Shown: piece after piece, positions 63,501 through 64,000 of the stretch
Layout of the letters: each line of letters opens with the position of its first letter
Position numbering within the stretch: position 1 is the first letter of the stretch
Source: Marivita geojedonensis
Lineage (GTDB): Bacteria; Pseudomonadota; Alphaproteobacteria; Rhodobacterales; Rhodobacteraceae
Direction of reading: 5' to 3'
Assembly: GCF_002115805.1 (NCBI RefSeq)
Contig: NZ_JFKC01000001.1
Span: 558,001 to 622,000 of the forward strand
Length of the DNA: 64,000 nucleotides
Notes under the pieces: model-generated
What the model was told of the DNA's origin: nothing
What the model saw: the letters and a program-made list of their open reading frames with translations, nothing else
The model's database searches: none
Position numbers and translations under genes: made by a program

Positions 63501-64000
63501 TTAATCGTCACGTCTGCTTGCGCGGCGCATGAACAGAGCATCAATCTGAAACACAGGTTCGCCAAGGCGAACGCCCTTCCCAAATGCTCGTAAAACGAAG
63601 CCTGCCTCCGCCAAAAAGCCTAGAACCTCATGACTAGCGGGTTGACCTTCATAGATTTCTTCAAAGCTAAGTTCAATTAGGACACTATGAGCACGACGAA
63701 GTGCTTCGGTGCCTCCTGTGAGCACTTCCAGTTCGAAACCCTGAACGTCGAGCTTTATGAGACCCGGATAAGCTAAGGCTAGTTCCGCTATCCGGTCATC
63801 TAGGCGTTCTACAGGTACGTTGATTTGCTCAGACTCTGAAAGCCCCCAGACCTCAGCGCCCTTCGCCCCAAGCTCCAGCAGGCTGGAGGCATCACTGAAG
63901 TTCGTTACGTGCAGAGTATGGATGCCCGATTTGGCACCTAGCGCAACTTCATGAATATGAACCCTGTCGGTTTCCGTCGCGAACTTTCGCAATCGAGCCA
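63501..64000 (-). CDS. FkbM-family methyltransferase, 5' end cut by window edge
   Basis: The visible C-terminal part (at least 163 residues, frame open to the window end) carries VHIHEVALGAKSGIHTLHVT, LIKLDVQGFELEVLTGGTEA and VLIELSFEEIYEGQP, the conserved second half of FkbM methyltransferases. The SAM-binding N terminus lies outside the window. It is 15 bp upstream of the other FkbM gene, in the same direction. Confidence 0.88.
   Translation of the reverse strand, partial: ARLRKFATETDRVHIHEVALGAKSGIHTLHVTNFSDASSLLELGAKGAEVWGLSESEQINVPVERLDDRIAELALAYPGLIKLDVQGFELEVLTGGTEALRRAHSVLIELSFEEIYEGQPASHEVLGFLAEAGFVLRAFGKGVRLGEPVFQIDALFMRRASRRDD

Overview
The window looks like a piece of chromosome (or chromid) from a marine, halotolerant alphaproteobacterium, most likely the Roseobacter group of Rhodobacteraceae. 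Pointers are a polyol operon of the Rhodobacter smoEFGK-smoS-mtlK type, an ectABC-ask ectoine operon with a MarR regulator, a six-gene Mrp Na+/H+ antiporter with fused MrpAB, and an ExoY/Wzc/Wza plus YjbF/YjbH exopolysaccharide locus. I found no rRNA, tRNA or CRISPR array.

Layout. 1-7.5 kb: LacI-type regulator, polyol ABC transporter and two polyol dehydrogenases, all on the minus strand, with repeated GGAAAC-type operator candidates and a strong hairpin after the binding-protein gene. 7.7-8.4 kb: glutathione S-transferase whose stop codon lies in a 34-bp perfect palindrome. 8.4-13.2 kb: ectABC-ask, divergent ectR and a small LprI-like secreted protein. 13.2-19.1 kb: mrp(AB)CDEFG. 19.3-22.5 kb: katG and divergent oxyR, with both redox cysteines of OxyR present.

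22.5-35 kb is an accessory island and the most unusual part. It holds four paralogous small mono-haem c-type cytochromes, a di-haem cytochrome c, three paralogous secreted HExxH proteins, a periplasmic two-domain rhodanese, two DUF2892 (YgaP-type) membrane proteins, a tiny lipoprotein, an NTF2-like secreted protein, a frameshifted NAD-synthase-like gene, a 67-residue orphan and a possible structured RNA. Six perfect TTGA-N6-TCAA (Crp/Fnr/Dnr-type) boxes lie upstream of these genes. At three of them a -10-like hexamer sits where a class II promoter (box centred at -41.5) would put it. I read the island as one oxygen- or NO-responsive regulon for a periplasmic redox process that I cannot assign to a known pathway.

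35-37.3 kb: an MscS channel and a secreted two-repeat protein with a YjbE-like tail. 37.8-64 kb: an exopolysaccharide locus with initiating sugar transferase, tyrosine autokinase, export lipoprotein, YjbF/YjbH, GDP-L-fucose and UDP-xylose synthesis, at least six glycosyltransferases including a GT11 fucosyltransferase, acetyltransferases, a Wzy-like polymerase and two FkbM methyltransferases. It is interrupted at about 48-52.5 kb by a small insertion (two coupled unknown genes, an XRE regulator, a tyrosine recombinase). A 3' fragment of a UDP-glucose dehydrogenase gene and a truncated WcaF lie nearby and look like recombination scars. Genes at both window edges (mtlK, an FkbM methyltransferase) are cut.
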